64,000 nucleotides of DNA from Triatoma infestans. Lineage: Eukaryota > Arthropoda > Insecta > Hemiptera > Reduviidae. The position numbers were made by a program, and so were the translations under genes. The stretch lies in NCBI GenBank assembly GCA_011037195.1, contig JAAEAF010003349.1, positions 89,299 through 153,298 on the forward strand, in the 5' to 3' direction. Shown in pieces: positions 32,481-43,929 of this stretch. The stretch's first letter is position 1. Every line of letters starts with the position of its first letter. The notes under the pieces were generated by a model that saw only the letters and a program-made list of their open reading frames with translations, searched no databases and was not told where the DNA came from.

Positions 32481-33773
32481 TTCATAGTTCAAATCCCGTT
32501 CAAATAATGTTGGTATGTCTGGGGGGAATTTTATTGTTTTATCCTAACTGTTTCTTGCCCTTTATCTCTTGGTTTGCATTGACCTAGATTGTAGTATCTG
32601 GCTCTATCCCCATCACTAAAATACACAATTTGAACTAGCTAATTTTCACAAAATTATTTTACTAAACTATTTTCCAAAACTATAATTTTTCCATTTCGTT
32701 CTTCTACCATTCCTTCTTAATTTACCACAATTACACATTCTCGCTCAGAGCGAAACTAGCTTATGAATTCATAAGCTCCTCCAACGGCAACCTTCTAACA
32801 CTTCTAGACATGGACATGCCAATCAGATGTTGAAAAGAGGAAATTAAGGCCGAACAACCATCCTGGTTGATCAACCATAAAGAAATAGCAAAGGACAAAA
32901 CAGGAGGCATCATGAACGACAGAAAAAGAAAATAACAAAGTATTCATAGAACCACAAATTTAATATTAAGCGATAAACATGTAGTTTAATGATAAAAAAA
33001 AAAAAAAATATATATAGAGGCAAAAATGATTTAAATGAATGGCTAAATATTGTACTGGAGTTTTTGTGCGGGTTGGACAGAGAAATGTGTAGAAGAGAAA
33101 AGTGCATTGACTGAACACTGATGCAATAACTAAGAAAGCTTTCAGTGCACTGCAAGGACTTTAAAGAACTGATAAAGAATGTGGTGACATGAGTAAAAAA
33201 GGACTAACTGTACTGGCAGAGTATTGGAAATGGTGAAGAGTTTTTGTTGTGTGTTATATGTGTGTGTGTGTGTACAAGAGACTGAATTGTAGACTCTTGT
33301 GTACAAGACTGAATGATAGACTCCCGTTAGCACTTTTATATGATTGTAAAAAATTTCCCCTACTTCTCCTTCCACTTCTCCTAGGGGTTCACATAAACGT
33401 TGATCCCCCTAGCTTATGGTAGGGAGATGCGTTACGTCTCCAGAGGACACAGCAATTGGACGGATTGATGTTGCAGGCATGATTGCAATCGATTGCAATA
33501 TGAATGTAATTCCAGCGATATCTCCTGTACATTTCGTATTTTGTGTTACTTATGTTATATTTATTACATTTATTTTATTTTTTTTTATTTTTGCACATTT
33601 TTTTTATAGCATTTTTATTATCATAATACTGATAAAGGCCTAAGTGAGTGTACAATACAACATATAATATGTATTATATAGTGATTGCTAACATTTTCCG
33701 ATAAATAGTTCACAATTATATTTGTATTTCAGTCTGATTTGATATAAAAAAGTAACTTAGAATATAAATTATT
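32481..33773. other. AT-rich DNA with (TG)n
   Basis: A short (TG)n run at about 33259-33274. Frames at 32910, 33142 and 33416 are low-complexity or unrecognised. No gene supported. Confidence 0.45.
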
Positions 33774-33898
33774 ACTTTCTCTTACTCCTAGTAAGAGGAA
33801 GTATTGTAATCGTGTCAAATTTTCGATATCGAGTTTTCACCGGAAATATCCGTTTTGAGGTCCCCTGAGTCCAAAAAAGTGGATTTTAGCAAATGGTC

Positions 33899-33930
<32 letters not shown>

Positions 33931-34772
33931 AACAGCATAGCTCAAAAACGAAAAACCGTAGAAAACTGAAACTTAATATTCCGTTTAGGTATCACCATGC
34001 GATCTGACTGTGCGTTATCTGTCAAAATTCCTCAACCGGAAGTACCACTTTACTAGTTGACTTTTTTACTTTTTTGCGTTTTTCTCAAAAATGGCTCCAA
34101 GGATTTTCTTTAAACTTGATACATCAACTACATATACAAGGAGCTACAACTTTTATTTGAAACATTTCTCTGGGAAAATTGATTTAAGGGCCCTTCTGGG
34201 GGAGGGGTGGGGTTAGGTTACCCTTTAAAGTGCTATTTCGGGTTATTACACAATTCGGTCATTTAAATAATGTTAATTAGAATTAAATATGTTGTTGAAA
34301 TTCCGAGTTTGAGAAAAATCGGAAAACCGGAAGTGCTTTTGTTTCAACACTTTACTAAATATGATTTTTTCACTTTTTCGCGATTTTCTCAAAAATGGCC
34401 CCGACGATTTTCTTGAAACTAACATATAAACTAAACATTCAAAGATCTACAACTTTTATATAAAACATTTCTCTGGGAAAATTCATTTAAGGGCACTTTT
34501 AGGAGAGGGGTAGGGTTGCAGCTTCCTCTAAAGTGGTATCATACTTGTTATACAACTCTATCATCCAAATGAAATTAATTAGAAATAAATAGTTGGCCAA
34601 AATTCCGGGTGTGAAGAAAATCAGTAAACCGGAAGTGCGCTTTTACTGAATAGTTTTTTCAGTTTTCGACAAATTTCATTAAATTTGGTACACAAACTAT
34701 AAAATTTGTCAATTATAATTTTGATAACTGGAGTAAGAGAAAGTTGTGTGAGTGTTTCACACCAGATTTTTT
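33774..34772 (+). mobile_element. Family A element (HINE-like), reference copy
   Basis: About 1 kb, non-coding. Left end: ACTTTCTCTTACTCC, part of an 8-bp-stem hairpin CTCTTACTCCTAGTAAGAG. Near the right end is its exact inverse GGAGTAAGAGAAAGT (34730-34744), then a stem-loop GTGTGAGTGTTTCACAC, CAGA and a T run. Between lie a (TG)n tract (33899-33926) and two and a half tandem units of about 300 bp, each with ATGGC.CC..GATTTTCTT, CTACAACTTTTAT.T.AAAC and GGG.GAGGGGT.GGGTT. Subterminal inverted repeats, central tandem repeats, terminal stem-loop and T-rich flanks resemble HINE/DINE-1 elements mobilised by Helentron Rep-helicases. No helicase gene is in this window. Confidence 0.72.
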
Positions 34773-36163
34773 TTATAAGATATTATGCACAATTATATTT
34801 TATTTGGATTTACAGTATAGTATTTTAATAAAAATATTATATTTGCCAATGTGTTATTTATATAATCATGTTTAATTTGGTATTTTGACATCCTAGTAAT
34901 AGAATTTTAATATGTAATTAATATGAATTGAATTTTTGTTAAGTAATTTTAGATTTTAATTTATTTTTTAAACACAAATTTTTGGAGTAATGTTTTTTTT
35001 TTTCTTTTGACGCCGAAACAATACACACAAACCTGCTGATCACTATACGATTTATTATGTAATTATACAAAAACATACTTGTTAGAAAATGCAACAAAAC
35101 TAAGAATTATCTTGATAACAATAAATTAAAAAGTAGATTTTTTCTGAGAGGGACAATGTAATTTGTTGCAGTGTCAATTATTTTGAATTATTCTTTCAAA
35201 CAGTATCAAATGTTCAAATAGTAACAAATGTTTTCTAAAGAAATTAATGAAAATAGTACGTGAGAGAATGAATGGTGGGGACAAACAAGCAAGTGAAATG
35301 AATTGGTAATAGTTAGTGATTTAACATAATAAAAAGAAATAAAGAGAATAAAAAAAAAAAAAAACAGTCCAAACTGCTTGTCTCATAAATAAGGCTATCT
35401 ACAGATATACACAGGAAGAGCAGGAGGCCATTCATTGGAAATTTGTGATGGTGACCAGAACTTAAGAATGTTGTGCCAGGACAGACAGTTAGGTACTTAC
35501 CAAGCGGTTGAACCAGCCACTAACACTTCTCACATTCTAACAATAAATATAACACAAAACATTAATTAGAATTAGTTAAACATTCATATATATATATAAA
35601 TAAGTTGAATACTATCACATTAAACTAAATTAGTAAAGTCGTAAGCCGTAAGAAATGTAAACAAAAATAAAAAAAATTACACAATAAATATTGAACTAAA
35701 AGCTACAATGTAACAATAACACAAACATTTTATTATAATAAACAAAATAATAAAATTATATTGGGAGAAAAACAGAATAAATAAGATTACCTGTTTAATG
35801 TTTTCGAAAACACTCTGTTACAAAAAAAGTTAAACGACATCACTTCTATCAGCTAAATAAAAATAATTTATTCAAAGCTAATGTTTTTAACATAATGAAA
35901 TTAATTTCAGTAGAAGCAGGACGGACAGAAATCATATATGCAATAAAGTTTATTTTCAATCCAATATAATGGAAATGAGATTGGAAAAAAACATTATGAA
36001 CAAGGTTTTATATGAATCTCCCCATGATACCATTAAATAAACATAATATTAGTTTATCAACCTATGCTGCAATTTAATTATGTTTAATTTCGTATTATGA
36101 AATCCTAATAATAGAATTTTAATAATAGGTGACAAATTATGTGCGTTTTTTTTTACATTTTTT
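34773..36163. other. AT-rich DNA between two family A copies
   Basis: About 80 bases after the left element (ATCATGTTTAATTTGGTATTTTGACATCC.., 34863 on) recur with changes just before the next one (36073 on). This suggests an old duplication or a shared insertion context. Otherwise featureless. Confidence 0.5.
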
Positions 36164-37112
36164 ACTTTCTCTTACTCCTAGTAAGAGGAAGTATTGTAAT
36201 CGTGTCAAATTTTTCTCGAGGTCCCAAACAAGTATGTGGTTTTCGCCATGGTCTCTGTGTTCTGCGCTTGTTGTGTGGTATGTGAACAGCATAGCTCAAA
36301 AACAAAAAATCATAGAAAACTTCAAACTTGATATTTCCGTTAGTATCACCATGGGATCTGACGGTGCGTTATGTGTCAATATTCCTCAACCGGAAGTACC
36401 ACTTACTAGTTGCATTTTATTTTTACGTTTTTTGCAATTTTCTCAAAATGGCTCCGAAGATTTTCTTTAAACTTGTTATATCAACTACACATACAAAGAG
36501 CTACAACTTTTATTTGAAACATTTCTCCAGGAAAATTCATTTAAGGGCACTTCTGGGGGAGGGGTTGGGTTAGGTTTTCATCTTAACTGCTGTTTCAGTA
36601 TATTAGACAATTCTGTCATCTAAATAATGTTAATTAGAATTAAATATGTTGTTGAAATTCCGAGTTTGAAAAAAAATAGATAACCGGAAGTGCGTTTTTA
36701 CTGAAATATAATTTTCAGTTTTCTGGTATTTTCTCGAAAATGGCTCCAACGATTTTCTTTAAACCAGCGTTGTTAACTATACATATAAAGAGCTACAACT
36801 TTTATTTGTAACTTTTCCCCTGATAAATTCATTTAAGGGGACTTTTGGGGGAGGGGGGTTATGTTTTTCTTTAAAATGCTATCACAGTTGATTATACAAT
36901 TCTGTCATCCAAATTGAAATAACTAGAAATTAATATATGACCCAAATTCCGAGTTTCAAGGAAATTAGTAAACCGGACAGTTTTACTGGACAGTGTTTTC
37001 ACTTTTCGACGAATTTCATTAAATTTGGTACACTAGCTATAAAATTTGTCAATTATAATTTTGAGTACTGGAGTAAGAGAAAGTTGTGTGAGTGTTTCAC
37101 ACCAGATTTTTT
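36164..37112 (+). mobile_element. Family A element (HINE-like), second full copy
   Basis: Collinear with 33774-34772, with both subterminal inverted repeats and the terminal stem-loop intact (GTGTGAGTGTTTCACACCAG). The internal units are 292 bp apart. A deletion near 36215-36245 removes part of the CACCGG region and the (TG)n. Frames at 36129-36573 are repeat sequence. Confidence 0.8.
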
Positions 37113-37469
37113 AATTTAAAAGGCTTATTTTAGAATTTTACATATTTACATTTCATAAAATAGGTCATGAACCCTTTTTTGGGCCAGTCATAATGCGTGC
37201 TTCATTTGATATGTTGGAAAATTCTTAAAGGCCAATTTCTAATTTCTCTAAAGTGGTTAACATTTTCCCCAGAAGGAAGCGGACATGTGTGCGGATTAGA
37301 TGATTGAAGTGTCCAATTCTCTGCTGAATGTGATGTGAGGAAGAAGTTAATTTAATAAACATGAAATTTTGAATAGGCCGTGGTTTAACCGGCACTCTTA
37401 GAGAAAGAATAGAATAGATTTTATTTATTTTCGGGGACAAATTATTATGGAGAAAATAGCAAAATCTGA
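37113..37469. other. No recognised gene
   Basis: Mixed DNA between two family A copies. The minus frame 37225-37479 has no family resemblance. Confidence 0.45.
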
Positions 37470-38049
37470 AAAAAACCATTCATTAAAAGCGCACTTCCGG
37501 TTAACTAATTTTTTTGAAACTCATAATTTTGGCAATTTATTTATTTATAGTTAATTTTATTTAGATAGTAGGATTGTATAATCAACTAAGATGGCACTTT
37601 AAAGAAAACATAACTCCACCCCTACCCCAAAAGCCCCATTAAATGACTTTTAGCAGGAGAAATGTTTCAAATAAAAATTGTAGATCTTTGTACGTGTAGT
37701 AGATATATAATGGTTAAAGAAAATTGTTGGAGCCATTTTTGAGAAAATTGCAAAAAAGTGAAAAAAAAAAAACATTCAGTAAAGTGGTACTTCCGGTTGA
37801 GGAATTTTGACAGATAATATACTGTCGGATTCCATGGTGTTAGCTAAACGGAATATCAAGTTTAGTTTTTTGCAATTTTTCATTTTGGAGGTATGCAGTT
37901 CACATATATACCACACACACACAGCCTATTTGCTAGAAACCACTTTTTTGGACTCTGGGCACCACAAAATGGATATTTCCGGTGAAAACTCGATATCGAA
38001 AATTTGACACAATTACGATACTTTTTCTTACTAGAAATAAGAGAGAGTG
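37470..38049 (-). mobile_element. Family A element, partial
   Basis: Minus-strand copy retaining the ACTCTCTCTTATTTCTAG end (38049) and about one and a half internal units. The stem-loop end is missing at 37470. Confidence 0.72.
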
Positions 38050-38284
38050 ATAAAAAAAATAAAAAGACAAATTAAAAGCATCTGTTCAAATTTAACTATT
38101 GAACTAAAAATTGACCTTATAAAAAAAAAATTGTTAAATACAAATTAATTTTCAACAATTACAATCAAGTCTCTAATTTTCAATGCAGACACAACGTAAA
38201 AGTACACATAATTGTAATTGTGGATATTATCAATTTTATAAATTTTCTTCATTATTATGCTCAACATTAATATATTCAATTAAA

Positions 38285-39170
38285 TATTTTTCCCTATCAG
38301 TTCTAAATGCCAGGCATACTAACAAAAAGTGATCAAGAGTGGCTGGGACGCCTAAGTTACAACAAATACAATTGTAATAGGATCCGAAGAGAGGGATCAC
38401 TCTCTAGTTTAGGCCAGACTAGAGTGGGAGAAACTGTTTAAATACAGCTTTATCAGCCATAGAAGGAAGTCTACCGACAGTCTTGCAGCAGAGTTCATAC
38501 AGCAGTCACAACGCGTCATCAACCTTTCTCTTTACCTCTCATACCATTTTATATATTTTAGTGTAAGGCCCAGGCAGTTTGTGCTACTTTTCGATTATAC
38601 AGTGTTCACCCATACTTCTAGTTTATTTATCTATACAACCCATTTTCTGTCCTTCAGAAACCCATTATACAATTTACAACGGAATCAAATCTAAAAATAC
38701 CATTAAAAATTATACGCTATGGTCTGGATGGCCTAAGCTCAGTTGGCTGACAATTTTTTGCTAAAAATACTACCTCTGAATTCTGAATAAATTTCTCTTG
38801 ATCCCAAGTTACTAATTTTCCTGTATAACGGGTGAAAACTAGAATTCAAAGCAGAGATTATGTCAACTGAAAGATTATGATTCCTGACTTTTTCCAATAT
38901 ATTAGAAATTTCTTTGGCTAGACGGTAATCACTTTCGATTTCAAGAAAATATTAAGCCACATAACGATGCATTTTATGTTTCATTTGAAACTATCGATTG
39001 TATTTTAGATCTATAGAAATTAATTCGTCCATACATTTTTTGGGCAATCTATTACCATCCATCTGTTTAATCCAGGACCACACTTTAACACCCTCTTAAT
39101 GACCTCATATTCAACATGATCTTTACCGGTCTCCAAGCGCACCATATAATTGGGTGTATTATGATGTCAC
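38285..39170 (-). pseudogene. CR1/Kiri-like non-LTR C-terminal relic split by a satellite piece
   Basis: Minus strand: about 39155-39010 reads HNTPNYMVRLETGKDHVEYE, VIKRVLKCGPGLNRWM and PKNVW. About 38895-38790 reads ALNSSFHPLYRKISNLGSRE. About 38395-38300 reads CICCNLGVPATLDHFLLVC, LAFRTDREKYLIEY, a C-terminal zinc finger. The blocks occur in the same order as in the element at 13257-14468 (LETG block, SS..LYK block, CSLC zinc finger). Stops and indels are frequent. A single satellite unit (38385-38640) separates the last two blocks. Confidence 0.68.
38385..38640 (-). repeat. Single 309-bp-family satellite unit, inverted
   Basis: Reverse complement contains CTGCCTGGGCCTTACACTAA, TTGATGACGCGTTGTGACTG, CAGTTTCTCCCACTCTAGTC and TCGGATCCTATTACA, matching the array at 11838-12748 in order. 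Confidence 0.8.
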
Positions 39171-39496
39171 TTAAACATAGATTTAAAAAAATTGGGTACT
39201 AATTATATTGATCTTAGACAAAAATCAACTGACCAAAATAGGAATTTTTCTACCGTAACGTATGAATGAGGTCCAGCTAATGAAACAGAGCTCCAAACTT
39301 TACACGATGAATAGGAACCAACTGAATGCCTTTGGAAAGTGCAATTCCATGATCGTTTCTCGGTAAAAGATATTAACGGCGTTATTACCGTATATTGATA
39401 AAAACAAACGCTTCATCTGCTGATTTGGACAACATTGATATTAGAATGACTTGGAACTCATTCCTCTTCTTCTGCTATCGTGCGTGTGAAGCAAAT
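39171..39496. other. No recognised gene
   Basis: Coding-like composition on the minus strand but broken. No family recognised. Confidence 0.4.
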
Positions 39497-39685
39497 TTAG
39501 CCGAACTCAATCATGTTCCAGTCTAATCGTTCCCTAGGCTTCATATATCCACGCAGAAAAATCTCGTCTTTCCACGAGAATTGGTTGTTCGTTTCTAATA
39601 CCTCCAGGAGGTCCCATCTCAAAATTTCTGTAATATACGGTGCCTTCTCTCTGAGGATCCCGTGAGATATCGCTGAACCTCATTA
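39497..39685 (-). pseudogene. Unassigned protein-like remnant
   Basis: The minus strand is open for about 62 codons: AISHGILREKAPYITEIL, then RWDLLEVLETNNQFSWKDEI, and FLRGYMKPRERLDW, to a TAA at 39497-39499. The residue mix is protein-like and unlike AT-rich noise, but there is no good ATG and I know no matching domain. It may be another piece of a transposable element, as its neighbours are. Confidence 0.35.
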
Positions 39686-40049
39686 ATGGTAAGCTTACTT
39701 AAGTGGCTTGTCTTGGTTTGTCAGTTCTACTTCAAAAAGGTAAAGGAAACGGTCCACGACTTATAGTAATAGCATTTTTATATACTAATTACAAAATAAA
39801 AGGTATAATTACTGAACCAAGAATCCAAAATGTTGTAGTAGCATTGTTAACTTATACCCCTACCACTCCAACAAGCTTGCCATTCCTCTAAGCTCAAGCC
39901 AGTCTTTGAAAGGAAGCCATTTGCTGTGTATTAATCATCTTAGTCCAATAACGCTTCTTGATTATGTCTTCAACATAATCAGTCCGCATTTTTTGATTTG
40001 TCCATCACACCATAAAAATTATTTCTATTATTATTACTATTATTATTTT
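39686..40049. other. No recognised gene
   Basis: AT-rich, ending in a (TTA)n tract (40024-40048) that is probably the tail side of SINE-3. Confidence 0.45.
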
Positions 40050-40187
40050 TGTTTAAGGGGCTTTAACATTTGTGGTGATTGGCGCTCAGAGCCATCTTAG
40101 TAAATTGCTGGTCGCCGGGCATCATGGGCTCGTACCTGGGACCCCTCGCGTTCGAGAGGCACCATTGTGCTAATCACTTGCCTCTGT
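40050..40187 (-). mobile_element. tRNA-derived SINE-3
   Basis: Minus strand: CAAGTGATTAGCACAATGG (A box), GGGTCCCAGGTACGAGCCC (B-box variant), then a body ending CCACAAATGTTAAAGCCCCT followed by TAAAC and (TAA)n. The tail parallels the SINE-1 tail (GACCATAGATGTTGACGCGCCTTAAATT in two parts), so the families share a 3' end while their heads differ. Confidence 0.7.
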
Positions 40188-40261
40188 TTTAGTTATAATC
40201 TCTTTTTCTTTTCTTTTTAAAATAATTTCAGTGCGGGAACCAATCCAATCCACTGAACAAA

Positions 40262-40985
40262 ACAAATATTCTAAATGCTGAGAAACTTTCTCATCATTGT
40301 CGCTGTGTCGAGCAGTAGAGACTTGTGGGCAACCTTCAAGAGCCGGAAATCCAACTCCAGCACGTCCACATTCTTAAAAAGTTTCCTATGCAACAAAGTG
40401 AGATGACGATTGGGCTTACATTGACTTAACTTGCTGATACATTTCATTTCATTTCAGCTGCTAGATCTTGACATTTCCGCAACTACCCAGCTAAAGTTTC
40501 GCGTATATTTACCATCTAAGGGATCGTAAATCGGTCCCAATTTTTTCTAATACGGCTTCGGAGAATAATTAATTGTAGAAGAAAAGTACTTCTCCCTCAA
40601 GTACGATGGCGCAAGTTTTGTTGTTAATGCTTGATGGAGCATGCCCACTACATTGTTGTGTTTTGCTAGGTCCTCTGTACTAGCATCCTACGAGCATCCG
40701 GCCAAGATATGCGGCTGCGCTGCACCAACTAATTGGTCAAAGATATATTTCTTTCCAACAATGTATTTGCGGTACAACATCGTCGTAATTTTCTGGACTT
40801 AAATTGTGAGAACCACTCCCGGAAAGAGATTACCTCACACCTATCGTTGCACCGAAATCTTGTAGGATACAACTTAAACGCCCAAGTCTCGAAGTTCTTT
40901 GGTTTCCTAATCTCCTCTCCAGTCTTCGCAACCCACTTGAGCAGCCAGACTAGTGCACTTTATCTCCTATTTTTATTATTATTAT
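40262..40985 (-). pseudogene. R2/R4-type non-LTR C-terminal endonuclease region, decayed
   Basis: Minus strand, about 40660-40560 reads EDLAKHNNVVGMLHQALTTK, and soon after NYSPK.. . The 3' part, about 40410-40262, reads RHLTLLHRKLFKNVDVLELD, FRLLKVAHKSLLLDTATMMR and KFLSI, then stops. This order (AKHN.V..M.HQAL, Y..YSP, then a PK.LH..L..L helix and LL.TA.I.RKFL at the very end) is that of the C-terminal region around the restriction-like endonuclease of R2/R4/Dong-like non-LTR elements, which cuts target DNA. The PD..D.K catalytic part in between is frame-shifted and not readable. The section 40665-40985 upstream on the minus strand is open in pieces but unassigned. Confidence 0.62.
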
Positions 40986-42965
40986 TATAAAATTTGTACT
41001 CCACGTAAAATGGGTAGGGACAGGTTAAGGCAAAAAGAAGGGAGGGGTCAACCCTCTGTTCTGAACTTCTTAAATTTGGAGGAATTTTCTTACAATCCGT
41101 GCAGTATATAGAAGTACAACGTTCTACGCAACTTCCAAGATTTGACTACAAAATCCAAGCATTTCCTGTAATTTTAGGCACTTTCCGTTTACAGAAATAA
41201 TGAGTGCAATTATCCTGACACGATCTAGCCTATACATGGTTTGAATTTCTATTGCTAATTCCTGTTTTTTTATTTTTTATTATTACTATTATATTTAATC
41301 ATAGATATATTATTTATGCAATTATTATATTTATTGCTATTTATAAAAATTAATATTTTTATTATTATTACTTTTCCCTACCAAATTCAAACGATGCGAG
41401 AAAAACAATTTTAGGTCATGGAACATGTGGATACTAACATGAGAAGTGAAGGTTTTACCCTTAATTCATAGAAATTTGTAATTGAAAATTTTTTTAGTAT
41501 ATTTAAATAATGTCGATAAGGATAATTGAAAAACACGGATATGCCGAATTACTAATACATTTTTAGATGATTTTAAAATACGTATAAATAATATGTTTAC
41601 AATACAAAATATATTTCAATATTCTTCAGCAAGTTTTGACATGGATTCTTCATTTTCAAATCTCACGTCAAATTAACGTTAGGTTTTTGTTCCTATTTTA
41701 GCATGAAATTAAATTTTTTTACCTGTTTCTAAGATTTTGTATAATTTTATGAGAAAAAAATATTAATATAAAGAACTAAATATGGTGTGTGTTACAAAAA
41801 ATCCGTATGATCAATCAATGCTGTAACTATTCTCTCAATAGAGAAAAACAGACTGAAGGGATGGCTACAATCATACAGTATATACAAACATACATACACA
41901 AAGAAAATGAAGATACTTCTGGCTCTCCATATCGTTTGTTTCATGTATGTTTATCAAAACAGATGTCTATTGTTACTAAAACACAAAAAAATTGAAATTA
42001 CTTATGTATTTCAAGCACGGTTATTCCACAAACTGGATAATCGAGAGTACACTATATGTGTATTGGAATGAAATGAAATAAACCACAAATTACTAACTAA
42101 AGCAAAGAATATCTGCCAATATAATAATTAAAAATTAATTATACTTAAAGTTGTCATCAAAACAAAACTTGTTAACTTGATAATAGATACATACATATAT
42201 ACAATGATCAGTTAGTGGTAGAAACTTAAGAGAGTAAGAGTAATAGACAGAAACGTAAACAATAAAATTAGTTAGCAGAAAGGATTGTATCCTAGAATGT
42301 CTCATACTTTACGGCTTGATTTAATAGTCAGATAAAAGTGGGTGACGAGTCTCAATGTATTTATACACTGTTCAATGCTCACTCCATCTTACTAACTGGC
42401 TCTTATTTACGATCAAAACAATAGTGTTGGTGGGGGAGAACTAAAGCCAATGTGTATATATATATGTCCAATACGTGTTCCTGTTACACAGACACGCGGC
42501 TTTATTACCAAGCATAAATTAGCGATTGACTTTCAAAACATTTATTATACTACCTTTACATCCTTTTCAAAAAAAAAAAAAAAAAAAAAAAAAAGAAAGC
42601 GTAAGAATGAAAAACATCACATTTTTATTTTTTTATATTATTTCTATTTTTATTTTTATTATATTTTATTTTTTCTGGTACATGTTCAATGTTAAGTTTA
42701 GATAAAAGATTTCGATTATATTGTGGTTATTTACGAACATGATTTCTTGTTTAATATTACAGCTGGTAATTTTGTTTGTTTACATTTGATTGAAATGTAT
42801 GGAATCAATAATGATGATTTTGTCTTTCGAATAGAATGTAAAAAAAAAAAAAAAAAAATCGATTTTAACCATGATATAAATTTTTGTATTTCTTCAAAAA
42901 AAAAGTTACTAATAAATAAATAATTAGCTTCAGCTAAGACCAATTTCTGCCCTCATAAAAAGAAA
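40986..42965. other. AT-rich DNA, no recognised gene
   Basis: Long A/T tracts: poly(A) of about 25 at 42570-42594 and another at 42840-42857. A weak satellite-like patch lies at about 42300-42420. Small frames are low complexity. Confidence 0.5.
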
Positions 42966-43062
42966 AAAAAATCTGATGTGAAACACTCACACACGACTTA
43001 ATCTTATCGCAATTTTATTTAGTTATCATTGTCAAGTTTTCTTCAGAGTCAACATTTTTAGT
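42966..43062 (-). repeat. Family A stem-loop end
   Basis: After nine A comes TCTGATGTGAAACACTCACA, the inverted terminal stem-loop end, fading after about 90 bases. Confidence 0.65.
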
Positions 43063-43085
43063 AAATAATCCTTTAGTCCTCCTGC

Positions 43086-43262
43086 AAGCACTGATCTAGT
43101 GGCTCGTGCTTTCGCCTTTTCCGAGCAGGACAAAAACGGTGTTGTCTGGTGAGAAAAAGTGGGAAGCAAGGCCAGAATAATTAAACGGTGGTTGGAAACC
43201 ACGATGTACTTTTAGCACAAGCACCCCAATAAAAATCACCGTCTTGCAAGAAGCCTTGGGCG
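43086..43262 (+). mobile_element. tRNA-derived SINE-2, diverged copy
   Basis: Head TGATCTAGTGGCTCGTGCTTTCGCCTTTTCCGAGC (A-box half only), body GTGAGAAAAAGTGGGAAGC and end CACCGTCTTGCAAGAAGCCTTGGG. All are shared in order with 54063-54265; the B box is deleted. Confidence 0.65.
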
Positions 43263-43469
43263 GAGTTTCAAGGACTGCTGTGTCAAAGATTATTACTTAC
43301 CTTCATATCATATCAATTAAATTAACAAAAAAAGAAGACTTTTTTTGAGCGAATTTCAGCCACTCCAGGCCTTCCAGGTCCCACAGAATCCCGTTAAAAT
43401 CAATTTTCTCGTATAAAAGTTCGCAAACAAAAGTGTTAGGTCTCTACATGTAAATTAGTATGCCAAGAT

Positions 43470-43720
43470 TAAAGAAACCCGATGATGTCTTTATGGAGAA
43501 AATTGTATAAATTATTTAGTAAAGTCAACCGATTTTCTTCAAACTTGAATTTTAGCAACACATTTTATGGGTGAAACTTAATAGATTACTAGAATCGTAA
43601 AATGGAACAGAAATGAATCTTTAATGGAAAACATAACCACACCACTCTACTAAAACCCTAGGAAATGAATTTTCTGGGAAAAATTGATAAACAAAAGTCA
43701 TACATTCGTTTTGGCTCTGG
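43470..43720 (-). repeat. Family A unit, diverged
   Basis: Minus-strand order of landmarks (CCGATTTTCTTCAAACTTG, ATGGAAAACATAACCACACC, AATGAATTTTCTGGGAAAAA) without element ends. Confidence 0.55.
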
Positions 43721-43929
43721 CGCAAGCTAATGCAATGGGTGGGTGGGGGGATAGTCATACATATTTATATGTATGGTTAATATAGGTAATATACCAAGCA
43801 TTAAGAAACTGGTTTGTACTTTATGGAGAAAATCGGCTGATGAAAGTGCAGTTTTTTCAGTTTTCTACGATTTTCTTCATACATACACCAAAAAGTTTCA
43901 ATTGAATTTGGCTCCGGAATTTGAATTTT

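Noticed and set aside
36129..36573. Recurring open frames in family A copies with shared peptide YNFYLKHFS.KIHLRALLGEG
   Set aside because: The peptide recurs because the DNA unit recurs. Indels between copies are not multiples of three, frames are short, and stops differ, so protein-level selection is not supported.
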